A stretch of 64,000 nt of DNA from Pomphorhynchus laevis. Lineage: Eukaryota > Acanthocephala > Palaeacanthocephala > Echinorhynchida > Pomphorhynchidae. Shown in pieces: positions 11,526 to 23,092 of this stretch (the first letter of the stretch is position 1; the number at the start of each line of letters is the position of its first letter). The DNA lies in NCBI GenBank assembly GCA_012934845.2, contig WNNJ02001962.1, positions 124,001 through 188,000 on the forward strand. Reading direction: 5' to 3'. The notes beneath the pieces were generated by a model, which had not been told where the DNA came from, did no database searches, and was given only the letters and a program-made list of their open reading frames with translations. The translations under genes and the position numbers were made by a program.

Positions 11526-11742
11526 CTTCAATAATTAGTCATAGGCACCTTAACATACGCTTAAACAGTGTTTAAAGCTCGAAAAGCAGAACTACTCTTA
11601 ATCTGAATCATCAGAGAGAATTTAGCATGATCTCTGTGCATGATAATCCGGATTGCAATTAACCATGCATCAGGCACTAAATTCCTTTTAATAGAAATGC
11701 TGTTTCACAGGGACACCTTCAAATATATAAGATATAATTTGA

Positions 11743-11785
11743 TTTTACACCTGCCCTGGGACACCCAATGGTGTACTTATAAATA
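11743..11785. repeat. Short direct repeat copy 2
   Basis: ACACCTGCCCTGGGACACCC, then AATGGTGTA; partner of 11,383-11,425. Confidence 0.7.
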
Positions 11786-11809
11786 AATTCCTATGTTTTC
11801 CTCACAAGG

Positions 11810-12160
11810 AGGCATAAACATCAGGCAGCATTATATATATCTTCATCAGACTAATAAATAAAATTAGCTAACTTAGTCTACGTATTTAATATAATTATAA
11901 AATTAACAAAACATAATAATAATGCTGAATCAAAATTAAATAATTAAATAAATAATTGCAAAAGATTTTTTATAATTTAAATCAAGTTAAATAAAAAATG
12001 AAATTTAAAATAAAATTCATTTTTATGAATTGACTAATAAATACCATACTTTGTATCAGAATAAGGATTAGACGACATCAGGAGGAACTGCCATCAGGTT
12101 TCGGCGCCAAACTCCTCTACCCCAAAATAACTGCGGGGCCAAATTCGTGTTAAGGACGTA
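11810..12160. repeat. Dispersed AT-rich repeat R1, copy 1
   Basis: Starts near a CATCAGGCAGC / CTTCATCAGAC element end, continues as TTAGCTAACTTAGTCTACGT and a long AT tract, and ends near CATCAGGAGGAACTGCC. Related copies lie at 41,222-41,345, 58,185-58,560 and, inverted, at 60,300-60,540. It abuts a family-2 PLE copy here and at 58.5 kb, so it probably belongs to that element's 3' or 5' flank. Confidence 0.7.
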
Positions 12161-12680
12161 TTTCCTCTGATAAAACTATCTAGTATCTTATTCTAATACA
12201 AGATATATTATTTATTATCCATCCATAAAAATTTGCCACTTAAGAGTTTAAATTTATTCTTTATATTATTGTGTTGATTTATATATTTTACCATTTTCCA
12301 TTTATTATCCATCCATAAATTTTTCCTACGTATTTTATAACATATACATTCTTCATCATCAATAATATTCAATATCTGCTAAATTATTGTGTTGATTTAT
12401 ATATTTTACTATTTTCTGCTTGATGTTATTTTTATGGTAACCTAGTTTAAAATATGCATGTATTAAATTATGTAAATGATTTCGAAGAAAGTCAATACCG
12501 TTACAAACTGTTGCAATTCTTAAAATTCCATTATTTAATGTATTATATTTTATATTATAAGGTATGCATGAATGCTCATGCAAAAATATGTTTCTTGATT
12601 ATTTTTATATACCATCTTTACGATATAAATTTAAAGGAGTTTTAATTGATGTTAAGGAAGCATTCTATTATATATAGTTA
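12160..12680 (-). mobile_element. YIDD-type RT element (PLE family 2), 3' fragment
   Basis: Minus-strand frames read HEHSCIPYNIKYNTLNNGIL and AYFKLGYHKNNIKQKIVKYI, matching the better-preserved copy at 58,622-59,149. The LxxGYxxNxxxxK...YI block is the distal end of that RT. A TCCATCCATAAA string is present twice (near 12,219 and 12,306), so the copy is internally duplicated as well as truncated. Confidence 0.75.
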
Positions 12681-12924
12681 TAACCGATTGTTGCCTTATT
12701 CCAGTGGATGATTCTTACTATCACCGTTGCAAAAGTATGGACGAATGAGATCAAATTTATTGCAAGAGCTTTCGTTTAATGCCTTTTTCAATTACAGATA
12801 TATCACAAAAACAATCCAAATTTACAAAATGTTACTGTTTACACGTAGAAAGTGAAAATGGAAGAATTCCAGCGCTTTTTAATTTATTCTATTAACTATT
12901 TGGAATGCCAGCTGTTGATCATAA
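12681..12924. other. Unassigned repeat-rich spacer
   Basis: No coding motif recognised between the PLE family 2 fragment and the PLE family 1 fragment. Confidence 0.4.
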
Positions 12925-13007
12925 AAAATGTATTTGTTTTTAATTGCTTATCACACATAAGCTGCCCTATTCAATACATTTTTCGATGCTTCCTCTTGTC
13001 TGATTTA
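12925..13007 (-). mobile_element. PLE family 1, short endonuclease-distal fragment
   Basis: TTTAATTGCTTATCACACAT, then AAGCTGCCCTATTCAATACA is nearly the same as 13,716-13,797, the left end of the larger PLE copy. This piece stops exactly where the 17-bp minisatellite starts. Confidence 0.8.
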
Positions 13008-13266
13008 CAGTTGATATAGCACTACAGTTGATATAGCACTACAGTTGATATAGCACTACAGTTGATATAGCACTACAGTTGATATAGCACTACAGTTGAT
13101 ATAGCACTACAGTTGATATAGCACTACAGTTGATATAGCACTACAGTTGATATAGCACTACAGTTGATATAGCACTACAGTTGATATAGCACTACAGTTG
13201 ATATAGCACTACAGTTGATATAGCACTACAGTTGAAATAGCACTACAGTCAACTGTAGTGCTATTT
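13007..13266. repeat. 17-bp minisatellite, about 14 units, ending in an inverted unit
   Basis: The unit ACAGTTGATATAGCACT is repeated almost without variation. The last unit (GAAATAGCACTACAGT) is followed at once by its reverse complement (ACTGTAGTGCTATTTC), giving a perfect foldback at the array end. Confidence 0.95.
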
Positions 13267-13514
13267 CCGTCTTTTGGTTTCAAAAGACGGATACAACGTA
13301 CAGTTTGCACAAGTGGAAATGTTTTCCTTTCAAACTGTATCGTTTGTTTTTACAGAAAGGCAGCAGAGGAAAATTTCAGTAGATAATTAAAGGACTGAAA
13401 CACGAAAGGTAGGTGTAGGCTCACTGCTGATGAGGTCCACCTACGCTGATTGCAGTGTACAGTGCTGCATCTAGGATTAAAGAATTTACACGAGGATAAT
13501 TGATGAATCCGACC

Positions 13515-13720
13515 AAATGATTATTGTGTTGATTTATATATTTTACTATTTTCTGCTTGATTGTTTTTTTATAGTAACCTAGTTTTAAATATGTATCTAT
13601 TAAAATGTTCAAATGACTTTTAAGAAAGCCAATATCATATTATGGCAATTCTTAAAATTTCATTATTTAATGTATTGCATTTTATATTATATGGTGTGCA
13701 TGAATGCTCGTAAAAAATTG
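13515..13720 (-). mobile_element. PLE family 2 fragment
   Basis: The minus frame contains TYLKLGYYKKTIKQKIVKYI followed by NQHNN, the same block as in the copies at 12,160 and 58,622. It lies between two pieces of PLE family 1, so the elements are nested or were jointly rearranged. Confidence 0.7.
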
Positions 13721-15115
13721 TATTTGTTCTTAATTGCTTATCACACATAAGCTGCCCTATTCAATACATTTTTCAATGCTTCCTCTTGTCTGATTTATTT
13801 AAACCGCTTTGTATGATTTTTGTTGCGAATACATGTTCCGGATATTCTGAAATATGATTAGCAACACCGTCATTCTTAATGCGATTATACTTAATATCAG
13901 ATTATCTGTTTACAGCTCTAATATTCATTTGTAATCCAGTCTTTCCCACGTATAGTGCTTTGCATTGAGAACATTCACTTAAATATATTACTCCGTTACT
14001 CTTGCATATATTAGTACCATACTATATGCTATAATTTCTTTTTTTGCTATCTCACTCGAAAATTCGTTGGCATCCTTCATTTTGTAACACCATTTACATC
14101 GCTTATCACTGCATTTCTTGCTAATTCAGTTGAATTTGAATGATTTATGGTTCAGTAAATCACGGATATTTCTCCCACGTCAAAAATCAATATTGACAGG
14201 TTTTATCTTACAGCGACTCGCATCATCACATTTCAAAGTTGTTGTTTTTTTAAATCTCTCTGTATGTTATTAAATACTGGTAAGCAGTTTGCAATGTCTT
14301 CCTTCATCTTTTAAAGCAGTTTAATGTGCAACATTTTGTTTAGATCTCTTATTTGACGGTTTATTAGTTTTCGGCGATAATGTTAAACTAGATGTTGTTC
14401 TTTGAAAATCTGAAGATGTTTATGATATTCGTGTATCGTCAAACAATTTTTTAATCCGAATAGCCTCGTTTCTAACACTTAATCGTTGTCTTACGTGAAT
14501 GGGCATAATTTCCGTCGATCATAGACCACGAGTCTGTATATTTACGATAAAGCCTGCTTTGTCATCTATTCTGATCGCCTCTGTATAATTAAACGTCTAG
14601 GAATGTTAGTCTGTCATTTACCAAATCCGAATGTGGTAATGGTAATTCAGATATATTGTTAAGTGCTGTAATAAAAGCAGCCAATGATTCTTCACCATGG
14701 TTCCATACTATTAATATGTCGTCTATATACCTATATCGTCGATATACTGAATTACCGCACAAAGTCATCTGTACTCTTTAGATATGCTGAGGCATTTTAT
14801 AGTACTGGGTGTAGAATACAATGCAGATACTAAGCAATGCGTTCAGTGGCAGTATCACAATTACTTATGATAGGTCTGCCTGGACACGGTGTTTGGTTCT
14901 TGTGTATCTTTTTTAGCAAATACATAAGTCCGGGTTTTGGATCACGTACAATTAGCTGCTCGATACTGTCTACGTTTGCAATGCATTCTTTAATTGTAGA
15001 GTTAACATTGGCGACAATTCCGTTATTTATCGAGTCATTTATTTTTCCATTGATCAAGCATATCTGGAGATTACAGATGACTTTCTGCGACAATTCAGTA
15101 CATTCAAAAATGATA
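13716..15115 (-). mobile_element. Penelope-like element, degenerate RT plus C-terminal GIY-YIG
   Basis: Read on the minus strand, about 15,093-14,830 gives DPKPGLMYLLKKIHKNQTPC then PGRPIIS, the Penelope RT entry block (LPKIHK ... RPIVS). About 14,735-14,600 gives RYRYIDDILIVW (palm YxDD, here YIDD) and LNDRLTFLDV-like text. About 14,000-13,830 gives GVIYLSECSQCKALYVGKTG, a GIY-YIG-like nuclease start (IYL ... YVG), then VANHISEYPEHVF. The domain order RT then GIY-YIG is that of canonical PLEs. Many stops and frame changes separate the blocks. It lacks an obvious intact terminal repeat. Confidence 0.85.
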
Positions 15116-15934
15116 ATTTAGTAAATTCTATTTTACTGACATAAGTTGAAATCAATGAACTCCGGAATACCAGCACTTATTTACATAGACAATTACAAAC
15201 GTACACAGTATCAAGCAGCTAATTGTACTAGATCCAAAACCCTTACAATATTTAGTTTATTTTGACTAAACATTTTAGTCAAAATAGAATCAAGAATAGT
15301 TTTTTTAAATAAAAATTTATTTTTACTCGCATCGAACACAAATTACGAACACATACATTAAATAATGAAACATTAATTAAGACAAAATATTAATTAAATT
15401 TTATAAATAAATCAGTTGGCACTCCTATTAAGTAGGTCGAGGAATAGTTGCCGAAAGCTGATAAGATAGCACTTCCTCTTGATAATTTATTCCTTATTAG
15501 GAAGGATAACTTGTATAAATTGGTTTTTATCTAAATTTAAATTATATATAAAATCTTATATATAATTAATATTAATTACTTATCAATATTATTTTTATAA
15601 AGAACCGATAAGCTGATCTGAATTTTCAGATCAGAGTTTTATGTTCAAAAACTAATATAATATAAATATATTTGTGAGCTTGATATTTCTTTTCAAAATT
15701 TAAATTTTGGATCAATACCATATACTATATTTATATTTCGCTAGCTGCTGCTATCATCATCCGAAACAAACAAAACCAACAATTCGTTTTATAAAAATTA
15801 AAATAATTAAATTGATCTATTGATTATTAATTATTTATATTATATGTAAATAATATTGATTATTTATATAATCAATAGTTCTATTGATTATTAATTAATT
15901 TAAACTTGCAACAAACACAACAAATAAATCTTAC
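15116..15934. other. AT-rich spacer
   Basis: No exon with LRR features and no recognised repeat. A short inverted pair lies near 15,260-15,300. Confidence 0.4.
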
Positions 15935-16003
15935 ATTAAATGAACATTCAAAGGCAAGCTGATCTTGATATCGATTTGAAGTAGCCCGGAATTCGCTAAT
16001 ATC
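15935..16003 (-). CDS. LRR exon
   Basis: A 69-nt exon encoding ILANSGLLQIDIKISLPL, then NVH. Acceptor TATAG|G, donor AT|GTAAG, phase 2 on both sides with a split Leu at the start. Leftmost intact-looking LRR exon seen. It is the most 3' if the set is one minus-strand gene. Confidence 0.65.
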
Positions 16004-16049
16004 CTATAGAACAATAAATAATGACAGACTTAAACAGTCAAGTTTATAC

Positions 16050-16121
16050 AGCTTTCGTAATTGTGTATTGACTCCGATTTCGTATCGTTCTAAATTCCTC
16101 AGCGGATTATTACTTAGATCC
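16050..16121 (-). CDS. LRR exon, tandem unit 1
   Basis: 72 nt encoding DLSNNPLRNLERYEIGVN, then TQLRK, a textbook LxLxxNxLxxL start. Acceptor CTATAG|G, donor CT|GTATAA. It belongs to a roughly 610-bp unit repeated at 16,651 and 17,272. Confidence 0.8.
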
Positions 16122-16234
16122 CTATAGAAGAATAATAATCAAAAATATAAATCAATGTAAATGTGTCAGGTTTCATACTTATCTCAAAACTGAATTGACA
16201 ATTCTTAGAAAAATATAAATATTTTAGCCGCTCG

Positions 16235-16345
16235 TAAGCAAGATTTCATTTTATGGTCATTTTCAAAAGTCTGAAAACGTATGCAATTTACTGGTATATC
16301 AAGAGCTCCGCTCTATGATACTCCACTCTATAAACAACTTCATCT
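16235..16345 (-). pseudogene. Degenerate LRR-like segment, unit 1
   Basis: Corresponds to the more readable segments at 16,855-16,955 and 17,465-17,565. The frame ALDIPVNCIRFQTFENDHKM is LRR-like but carries an upstream frame change relative to unit 2, and I see no clean splice pair. Confidence 0.4.
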
Positions 16346-16650
16346 ATACAATGACTGCATATTTGTGTTGACTATCAATAATTATTAATTCTCATTCGTA
16401 ATTTATATTTATAACAATTAATTTATATTCGATTGAGTATATAAAGTTGACTTGGCTCGAATGTAAGAACAATATAGATAGGCACGAACTGACTAAATCG
16501 CAAATAATTTTTAATTAAATTATACAAGAGTATTTCCTCAATTTCGTTTTTCAAATAGTTAATAAGATTGAATTTATTAAATAGAATTTAATTGAATTAT
16601 TAATTGAATCTATTAAACTGTTTGAATTTTTTAAACAATCAAGTTTATAC

Positions 16651-16721
16651 AGCTTTTGTAATTGTGTATTGACTCCGATTTCATATCTTTCTTTATTTTT
16701 AAGTGGGTTATTACTTAGATC
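16651..16721 (-). pseudogene. LRR exon, tandem unit 2, acceptor shifted by one base
   Basis: Same exon as 16,050 and 17,272 (DLSNNPLKNKERYEIGVN). The acceptor region reads TTAAAGGATC where the other two have an additional G. If spliced at the nearest AG, the frame is lost. Likely an inactive copy. Confidence 0.65.
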
Positions 16722-16854
16722 CTTTAACATTAATCAAATACATAATCAAAAACATAAATAACGACAAAATTATTAATGTGTCAATGTGAGGTATCATACT
16801 TATATCAACAAAGACTACATTATTCATTCTTAGAAAAATATATTTTAACCTCTC

Positions 16855-16955
16855 GAACTCGAGATTTCATTTTATGGTCATTATCAAAAGTCTGGAAACG
16901 TATGCGATTTACTTGTATATCAAGAGCTCTGCTCTGTGATACCCAACTATATTAA
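16855..16955 (-). pseudogene. LRR-like segment, unit 2
   Basis: Frame RALDIQVNRIRFQTFDNDHK then MKSRVREV has the spacing of an LRR (LDIxxNxIxxF). An AG after TTAATAT could serve as acceptor. No standard donor follows, so it may be a relic or use a weak site. Confidence 0.45.
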
Positions 16956-17271
16956 CAACTTCATCTTTGCAATGACGGCATAATTGTGTAGATTATTAAT
17001 AATAATTATTTCTCATTCGTAATTTATATTTATAACAATTAATTTATATTCGATTGAGTATATAAAGTTGACTTGGCTCAAATGTAAGAACAATATAGAT
17101 AGGCACGAACTGACCAAATTGCAAATAATTTTTAATTAAATTATACAAGAGTATTTCCTCAATTTCGTTTTTCAAATAGCTAATAAGATTGAATTTATTA
17201 AATAGAATTTAATTGAATTATTAATTGAATCTATTAAACTGTTTGAATTTTGTAAACAATCAAGTTTATAC

Positions 17272-17343
17272 AGCTTTTGTAATTGTGTATTGACTCCGAT
17301 TTCGTATCTTTCTTTATTTTTAAGTATGTTATTACTTAGATCC
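17272..17343 (-). CDS. LRR exon, tandem unit 3
   Basis: 72 nt encoding DLSNNILKNKERYEIGVN, then TQLQK. Acceptor TTAAG|G restores the phase that unit 2 lacks. Donor CT|GTATAA. Confidence 0.75.
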
Positions 17344-17464
17344 CTTAACATTGATCAAATACATAATCAAAAACATAAATAACGACAAAATTATTAATGT
17401 GTCAATGTGAGGTATCATACTTATATTAACAAAGACTACATTATTCATTATTAGAAAAAAATAT

Positions 17465-17565
17465 TTTAACCTCTCGAACTCGAGATTTCATTTTATGGTC
17501 ATTATCAAAAGTCTGGAAACGTATGCGATTTACTTGTATATCAAGAGCTCTGCTCTGTGATACCC
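17465..17565 (-). pseudogene. LRR-like segment, unit 3
   Basis: Near-identical to 16,855-16,955. Confidence 0.45.
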
Positions 17566-17710
17566 AACTATATTAACAACTTCATCTTTGCAATGACGTC
17601 ATAATTGTGTAGATTATTAATAATTATTAATTATTCGTAATTTACTTTTCTAAGAATAAATTATATATATATTCCATTGAGAATACAAAGTTGAGTTTGC
17701 TCCAATTCCA

Positions 17711-18165
17711 GAACGATTAATTTATAAATACCAAACTATCTTCTCAATTTCAGTCTTTAATTTGTTGAATAATATTGAATTAACTGAATGCTTTAATTCT
17801 CTGTCTAAGCTGAGTAAGTTGAGTATAAAGCTGTACACTGTAGCTTTTTCAATTAAAATTAAAATTCTACGAAATTATTTTATATATCCAAAATGTTAAA
17901 TCTAAAGTTTTATGTAAAGTTTTAATCTAAAGTTTTATGCAAAATATAGTAAAACTTGTTTTTGTTAAAATTTTGAGCATTTGGTGACTGATTTCAAATC
18001 AATGAGAGCTATGCTTTTGACACTATCAACAACTGTAGAAATTTTCAAAATAAGACAAACTAGTAAAATGTATCTCTATAAAACTTGACTGTTGATATTG
18101 ATCTATAAACATATGCTTTGCTTTTTAAAACATTTTTAAATCAAAAAATAAATATTAAATGAACT
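17711..18165. other. AT-rich spacer
   Basis: No exon, RNA or repeat recognised. Confidence 0.4.
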
Positions 18166-19330
18166 GACGAATACTGGACATTGATTTTGTCAAAGCGTTT
18201 GACACCATCGATCGCGACGTACTAATGAAAATGCTGTTCTACTTGCACAATATAAAAGGGGAAACTATTTAAAGTTATTCCAAAAATTGTGGCGAACAAT
18301 TCAATTGTGATTAATATTAATGGAAAGAAATCTCGACCCATAGAACAATCTAGAGGAGTATTGCAGGGAAATACATTAAGCTTTTCATTGTTTTATCTTT
18401 ACATTGCAGATTTGCCAGATGCACTAATTAACGGTAACGATAATATACATGTATTTTTGTATGCTGATGATTTAGCAATTCTGAATACTAAACTCGAGTA
18501 CATTCAACAAGCAATGAACCGATTAAGTGAATATTGCATAAACAATGCAATTGAAGAAAATATCGCTAAGACAAAATTGATAAAATTTCGAAAGGGAGGC
18601 CTTTACGATTGTGTGACGAAATTTGCTACAGGAATCAAGTAATTGAATACACTAAAGTATATAATTACCTGGGAATTCGTGTAACATCAAGATGGTCGTT
18701 TAATGAACATATTAGAGAGAAACGTAGAATGCTATTGTTGAAGATGCACACTTTCAAAAATATTGACAAATTGTCTCTGTCATGAATTAGCAAGCTTTTT
18801 ACAATTATGCTTGAACCCATAATAACATACGGACTAGAAGCTATATGGGAAAATTCAATAACCAGCGATCTGTTTATTCTAGATGGAGCAAAGTGGCAAT
18901 ACTTAAAATCAGCATTAAAACTATCACCTAAAATTTCATCTACGCGAATTTGTTTGATAACTAAAGAACAACAAATATCAGAAAGTTTAGTTTTAAAAAA
19001 GAATCTAAGTTTAACTACTTCATTAACACAATACATTCAAAATATGAAGAAAATGAAGACGAAGTTAGTACATAATTCTGGAGTACGCAAGCTATTATAC
19101 AGACAAATTGGAAGAAGCCAAATTATACCAAGAGAAGATTTATATTAAGATTATCAATGCATGGCTACCACAATAAAATTTGTTTTTGGGGACCGAATAT
19201 TCATGAAATGCATACTAATTGCATATGTAAATATTGCAAGTGCTTATGCAATAGCATTATGCATGCATTAAGTTGTTATTATTTGTCAGCAAAAGGATTG
19301 ATATTTCTAGATGCTTTACAAGTTTGAAAA
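18166..19330 (+). mobile_element. LINE family C, RT and C-terminal zinc-knuckle region
   Basis: Plus-strand blocks in order: DFVKAFDTIDRDVLMKML (about 18,185-18,240); the ORF 18,289-18,642 with SRGVLQGNTLSFSLFYLYIA and FLYADDLAIL (intact catalytic YADD); YLGIRVTSRWSFNEHI (about 18,670); MLEPIITYGLEAIWE (about 18,808); and a C-terminal Cys/His cluster NCICKYCKC ... HALSC (about 19,220-19,275). This is the RT half of a non-LTR retrotransposon. At least two frame changes and a stop between 18,640 and 18,810 make it inactive. No endonuclease part is present (5' truncation). Confidence 0.9.
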
Positions 19331-19561
19331 GTTATGTATCTTTTTTTCTTTTGCTCGTTCTTTTTTTACGCTCTTTATTTTCGGATTAATTTGATACTTA
19401 TGGCTTGGGTATATTATTCCTAAGAACCTTAAGTGCTAAACATGTTTCTATATCCTTCTTATAGGATTTTCAATGCTGAATGTATTTCTGCCAACACGGC
19501 AAGGTGGCAGTGAAGACTTGTTAATTGAAAAAATCTTAGAAAATCAAAAAATTAAACTTAC

Positions 19562-19720
19562 AGTTCTTCCAGAGATTTCATTAGCACTGGAAAGCTTTCA
19601 TCGATAAAATCAATCATATTTGACGAAACATTGCTAAATGACGAAAATATAAAATAAGATTTTGGTGAATATGTAATGTGCTGTTTAAGTGAAATGCAAA
19701 TCTGACTATTACGTAAATAT
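19562..19720 (-). CDS. Double-length LRR exon
   Basis: A 159-nt open segment between CTAG|A and CT|GTAAG encodes two consecutive repeats: YLRNSQICISLKQHITYSPK, then FSNVSSNMIDFIDESFPVLM and KSLEE. The phase is the same as in the single-repeat exons. An internal TTTAG|C exactly at the repeat boundary (19,633) could act as acceptor of a 72-nt exon, but no GT donor is visible for the first half. This looks like a fused exon from intron loss, or an upstream repeat decaying. I favour fusion weakly. Confidence 0.6.
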
Positions 19721-20312
19721 CTAGAAAAATGATAATAAAATTTAAAAATTGAAATGATAAGCAATGCAATATTGAAATGCATCTATAAATCAAATAGTCG
19801 AAACATTTAAATATTCATATTAACTGAATTGATAATTAATTTAATTATTTTGTGAATACATAAAAAGCAAAACTATTTCAAAACTTATATGAAAAAACAT
19901 GAGAAATAGAAATTAATTGATCAATAATATATAATTAATTAAAGATAATTATTTTAAAAGTTTTTATTTGTTTCAAAAAATCAAAATATTAGAACGCTTT
20001 TGATTATCTGATAAACAAAATGCATTGTATGTTGAATGTGAAACATTAAAATAATCATCGTCTTAAAATATATATTTTTGAAAATACGAATATATATACT
20101 TTTGAAATATATACAGGAAATTTTATAAATACGAATTAAAACGTAAATACGATTAGTAAAAATGTAAATGCATATAATGCATTAGATCGGATTTTGTTAA
20201 TTATTTTGTTAAATCCAATTATGCTATTCTAAAAAGTGCTCTAATGACAACCTGTATTTTTGAAATCAATTAGGAATGTTATACTGTTAATCAAATGAAT
20301 AATTATACATAC

Positions 20313-20384
20313 AGTATTCTTGTTTCACTTATATCGTTGCAATCGGAGCCGATGAGATCTTCCAGCAAATTATAAGATATATCC
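20313..20384 (-). CDS. LRR exon
   Basis: 72 nt: DISYNLLEDLIGSDCNDI, then SETRI. Acceptor GCTAG|G, donor CT|GTATGT. The following exon in transcription order upstream is 20,432-20,497, leaving an intron of only 47 bp. Confidence 0.75.
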
Positions 20385-20431
20385 CTAGCACATGAGTAAG
20401 TATGAATATTAAACAATAGCTAATTACTTAC

Positions 20432-20497
20432 AGAACTTTCGTGGAGTAAAACATTCTGACGGCATTTGCATTCTGAATGTTATTTCCTGATAGATAT
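20432..20497 (-). CDS. LRR exon
   Basis: 66 nt: YLSGNNIQNANAVRMFYS, then TKV. Acceptor CCATAG|A, donor CT|GTAAGT. Confidence 0.8.
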
Positions 20498-20569
20498 CTA
20501 TGGAAAGTAAAATATCGTGTGCTATTAGGATTCAGTTATATCAAGTTTAAAGTTATCGACTAAGTATTA

Positions 20570-21480
20570 AGCTTAATTGTGTAAACTGATCTTAATATTT
20601 AAAAATAATTGTATATTCTTCAAAAATGTTAAATATTACCATTTCTATAAAAAGTGTATTTGATAGAAATCGTAATTTGTTGATTTTGTTAATTTAGAAC
20701 CTACAGAAGATATTATAACCTTGAAAGAGGACATTGCCTTTGTTAAAAGACGCAACTATATCAAAAATGCTGATTTTATTATATACTAACTGACGTTATT
20801 TAGATACTTTAACTGTGAAGACTTTGAGTGATTAAAACTTATTTTCAAATTTGAATTAGGGTAGTACAAATCTCGAAAAAAATTGTGTAAACTGATCTTA
20901 ATATTTAAAAATAATTACAAGAATATAATCATAATTATTAATATAATCATAATTATTAAGATATAACCGTTTCTATCAAAATTGTATTTGGTAGACATCG
21001 TAATTTGTTGATTTTATTAATTTCACAATTTCAAAAATTTTTAGTCTTTAATGATTACCGTCAACATTTATGATTGCTTGCGTTAAACATGTAGTGGAAT
21101 GTTACCTGACAAACTCGTAAGTGAGAGCGGACTATCGAGCATTTTATGTATCAAAAATTATTGTAGAAGATTAAAAAATACGCAATTAATTTAATAAAAA
21201 TTTAATGAATAAAATTTCGTTTTGAAAATTAAAAAGAACGCATTTTAAAGCGAAAAAATGTGATTTGTTTTATTAAAGTAGGCTCTAAAGTAGATACTTT
21301 AGAGCCTACAGAAGATATCATCACCGTGAAAAAGGTGATAAAGAACGACTATGAAAAAACGCGACTATGTTAAAAATGCTGATTTTATTGTATACTAACT
21401 GAACTTCTTTAGACAATTTAATTGTGAAGACTTCACGTGGTTAAGTATTTTTAAATTTGCATTGAGGCAGTACAAATCCC
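20570..21480. repeat. Internal duplications of about 310 and 600 bp
   Basis: AATTGTGTAAACTGATCTTA with its AT tail occurs near 20,578 and 20,882. A block with CCTACAGAAGATAT and AAAAATGCTGATTTTATT occurs at about 20,700-20,840 and 21,305-21,445. Confidence 0.75.
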
Positions 21481-21781
21481 GAAACTTTTGTTATTTTCTC
21501 AGGTTAGTCGAAAGTTAAGTTTGTTCCATGATTGAGGATCACGACGCCCATGATTGAATAATTGCATAGCATTCCAATAGTAATTCATTTTAATTTTATA
21601 GAGATAATGAAATTGTTAAATTTATTGAATAAGTTACCAGAATATTATGCCACAAATATATACAGAAAATGTGCAATTGTAATGTATTCGTTTTTTTAAT
21701 ACAATCACAAAATATGCTAATAAAATGAACTTAACTTTGCAAACTTGTGAAAAAAATGTTATTAAAAAATAAATTACTAAC

Positions 21782-21850
21782 ATTTCGAATTCAGGATTGT
21801 ATTTGCATGTAAATCGAACATATTCATGTAATGAATTCCGATTCAAGTAT
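21782..21850 (-). CDS. LRR exon
   Basis: 69 nt: YLNRNSLHEYVRFTCKYN, then PEFE. Acceptor TTTAG|A, donor AT|GTTAGT (less common). Phase 2 at both ends, so the next codon is Met. Confidence 0.7.
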
Positions 21851-23026
21851 CTAAATGAAAAATATGAAGGCATAAGGCGCTCGTTTAAATATATTCTTAT
21901 TCTTTTTTTAATTTTCCAACATTTAATTAAAATTAAAAGCATTTAATTTTAATAAAAAAAAACTTTTTATAAACATCTTTAATTTTATAAAAATAAACAT
22001 TTCATTTTATTTTAATTATAATTGCACATATCGATTTGCTCGTTTATTTTCAGTTTATTTTGTTTAACAAATTTTTCTTTATATCATGTATTTACATAAA
22101 ATTTGTACTTTTAATATGTAAATTTTGTACTTTTTTAAATTACAAAAATACTATAGCAATCAAAGATATTTTATGTCTTGTAGCTTGCTCGAGAGTACTT
22201 TATTGAAAACGTTTAATAATACATACACACTAATAGCTTTTGTTGCTATGATAGAAAACAAAAAGAACCAAATATTTAATCTTTATATGAAAACCTTATA
22301 ATTTAATATTATCACGTCACAAATCATTGCATTGAACCATTTGATTACATGTTTGTCCTTGTCAATTCTATTATAAGAAAATGTTATTTAACGACACAAG
22401 GTTTATCAAAAATAAAGTGTAAATATATTGATATTTATGAATTGAAGCAACTTCTAATATAATTTAATATGATTCATATTGAATCATAGAAATAAAAATT
22501 AGTAATGATTTAACAAAATAAGCCTTAATTTCAGTTATTCTACAGCTGCATTGATTTAACGATAAATTATACCTTTAAAACTCAATATCATGAATTTGTA
22601 ATAAACAGAAAATTTAAAATTTTCCGTGTATTTGATTTTTTAATCTTTCGAAAATTCGAATATTTTAAAGATAAAAACTTTAAACAAAACATTATTCTTT
22701 GTTTCCTTTTTAACAAACGGAAACAATGGATAAAAATAATATTTGCAATTTATTTCATTAATATTTTATTTTGTCGTTGGTATCAATCAACGACAAAATT
22801 TGTTTTCTGAATGACAATTCGCAAGACAAAACGTATCCGCAAGACAATTTTTAGACTAAACAAATATTATATAATCGAAATTTTTGAATCAGAAACACTA
22901 AGAAGGTGACTTGGATTTAAAAAATTCAAAAATATTATTGACTATTCAGAACCAATTCAAATGATCGTATTCTCAACAACAGTCGATTTTAAATAAATTT
23001 AATCGATATAATTAAAAGAACCTCAC

Positions 23027-23092
23027 ATCTTGCAAAGATTAGCAACATTTTCAGGAAGATGATCACTTGATATGATGGTTTCACTGAGATCA
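23027..23092 (-). CDS. LRR exon (tandem unit A)
   Basis: 66 nt: DLSETIISSDHLPENVAN, then LCK. Acceptor TTTAG|T, donor AT|GTGAGG. Homologous to the exon at 23,649. Confidence 0.75.

Larger units (their letters stand above)
15985..17710. repeat. Three tandem units of about 610 bp carrying LRR exons
   Basis: The string AGTTTATACAGCTTT...GTAATTGTGTATTGACTCCG starts at about 16,041, 16,641 and 17,262. Each is followed by a TTTATGGTCATT block, a CAAGAGCTC block and a TATTTATAACAATTAATTTA block (the last is lost in unit 3). Units 2 and 3 are much closer to each other than to unit 1. Each unit carries one clear LRR exon and a second LRR-like segment. Confidence 0.9.

Noticed and set aside
13421-13470. 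CTGATGAGG near 13,431 as a hammerhead
   Set aside because: No GAAA and no cleavage triplet at the right distance.
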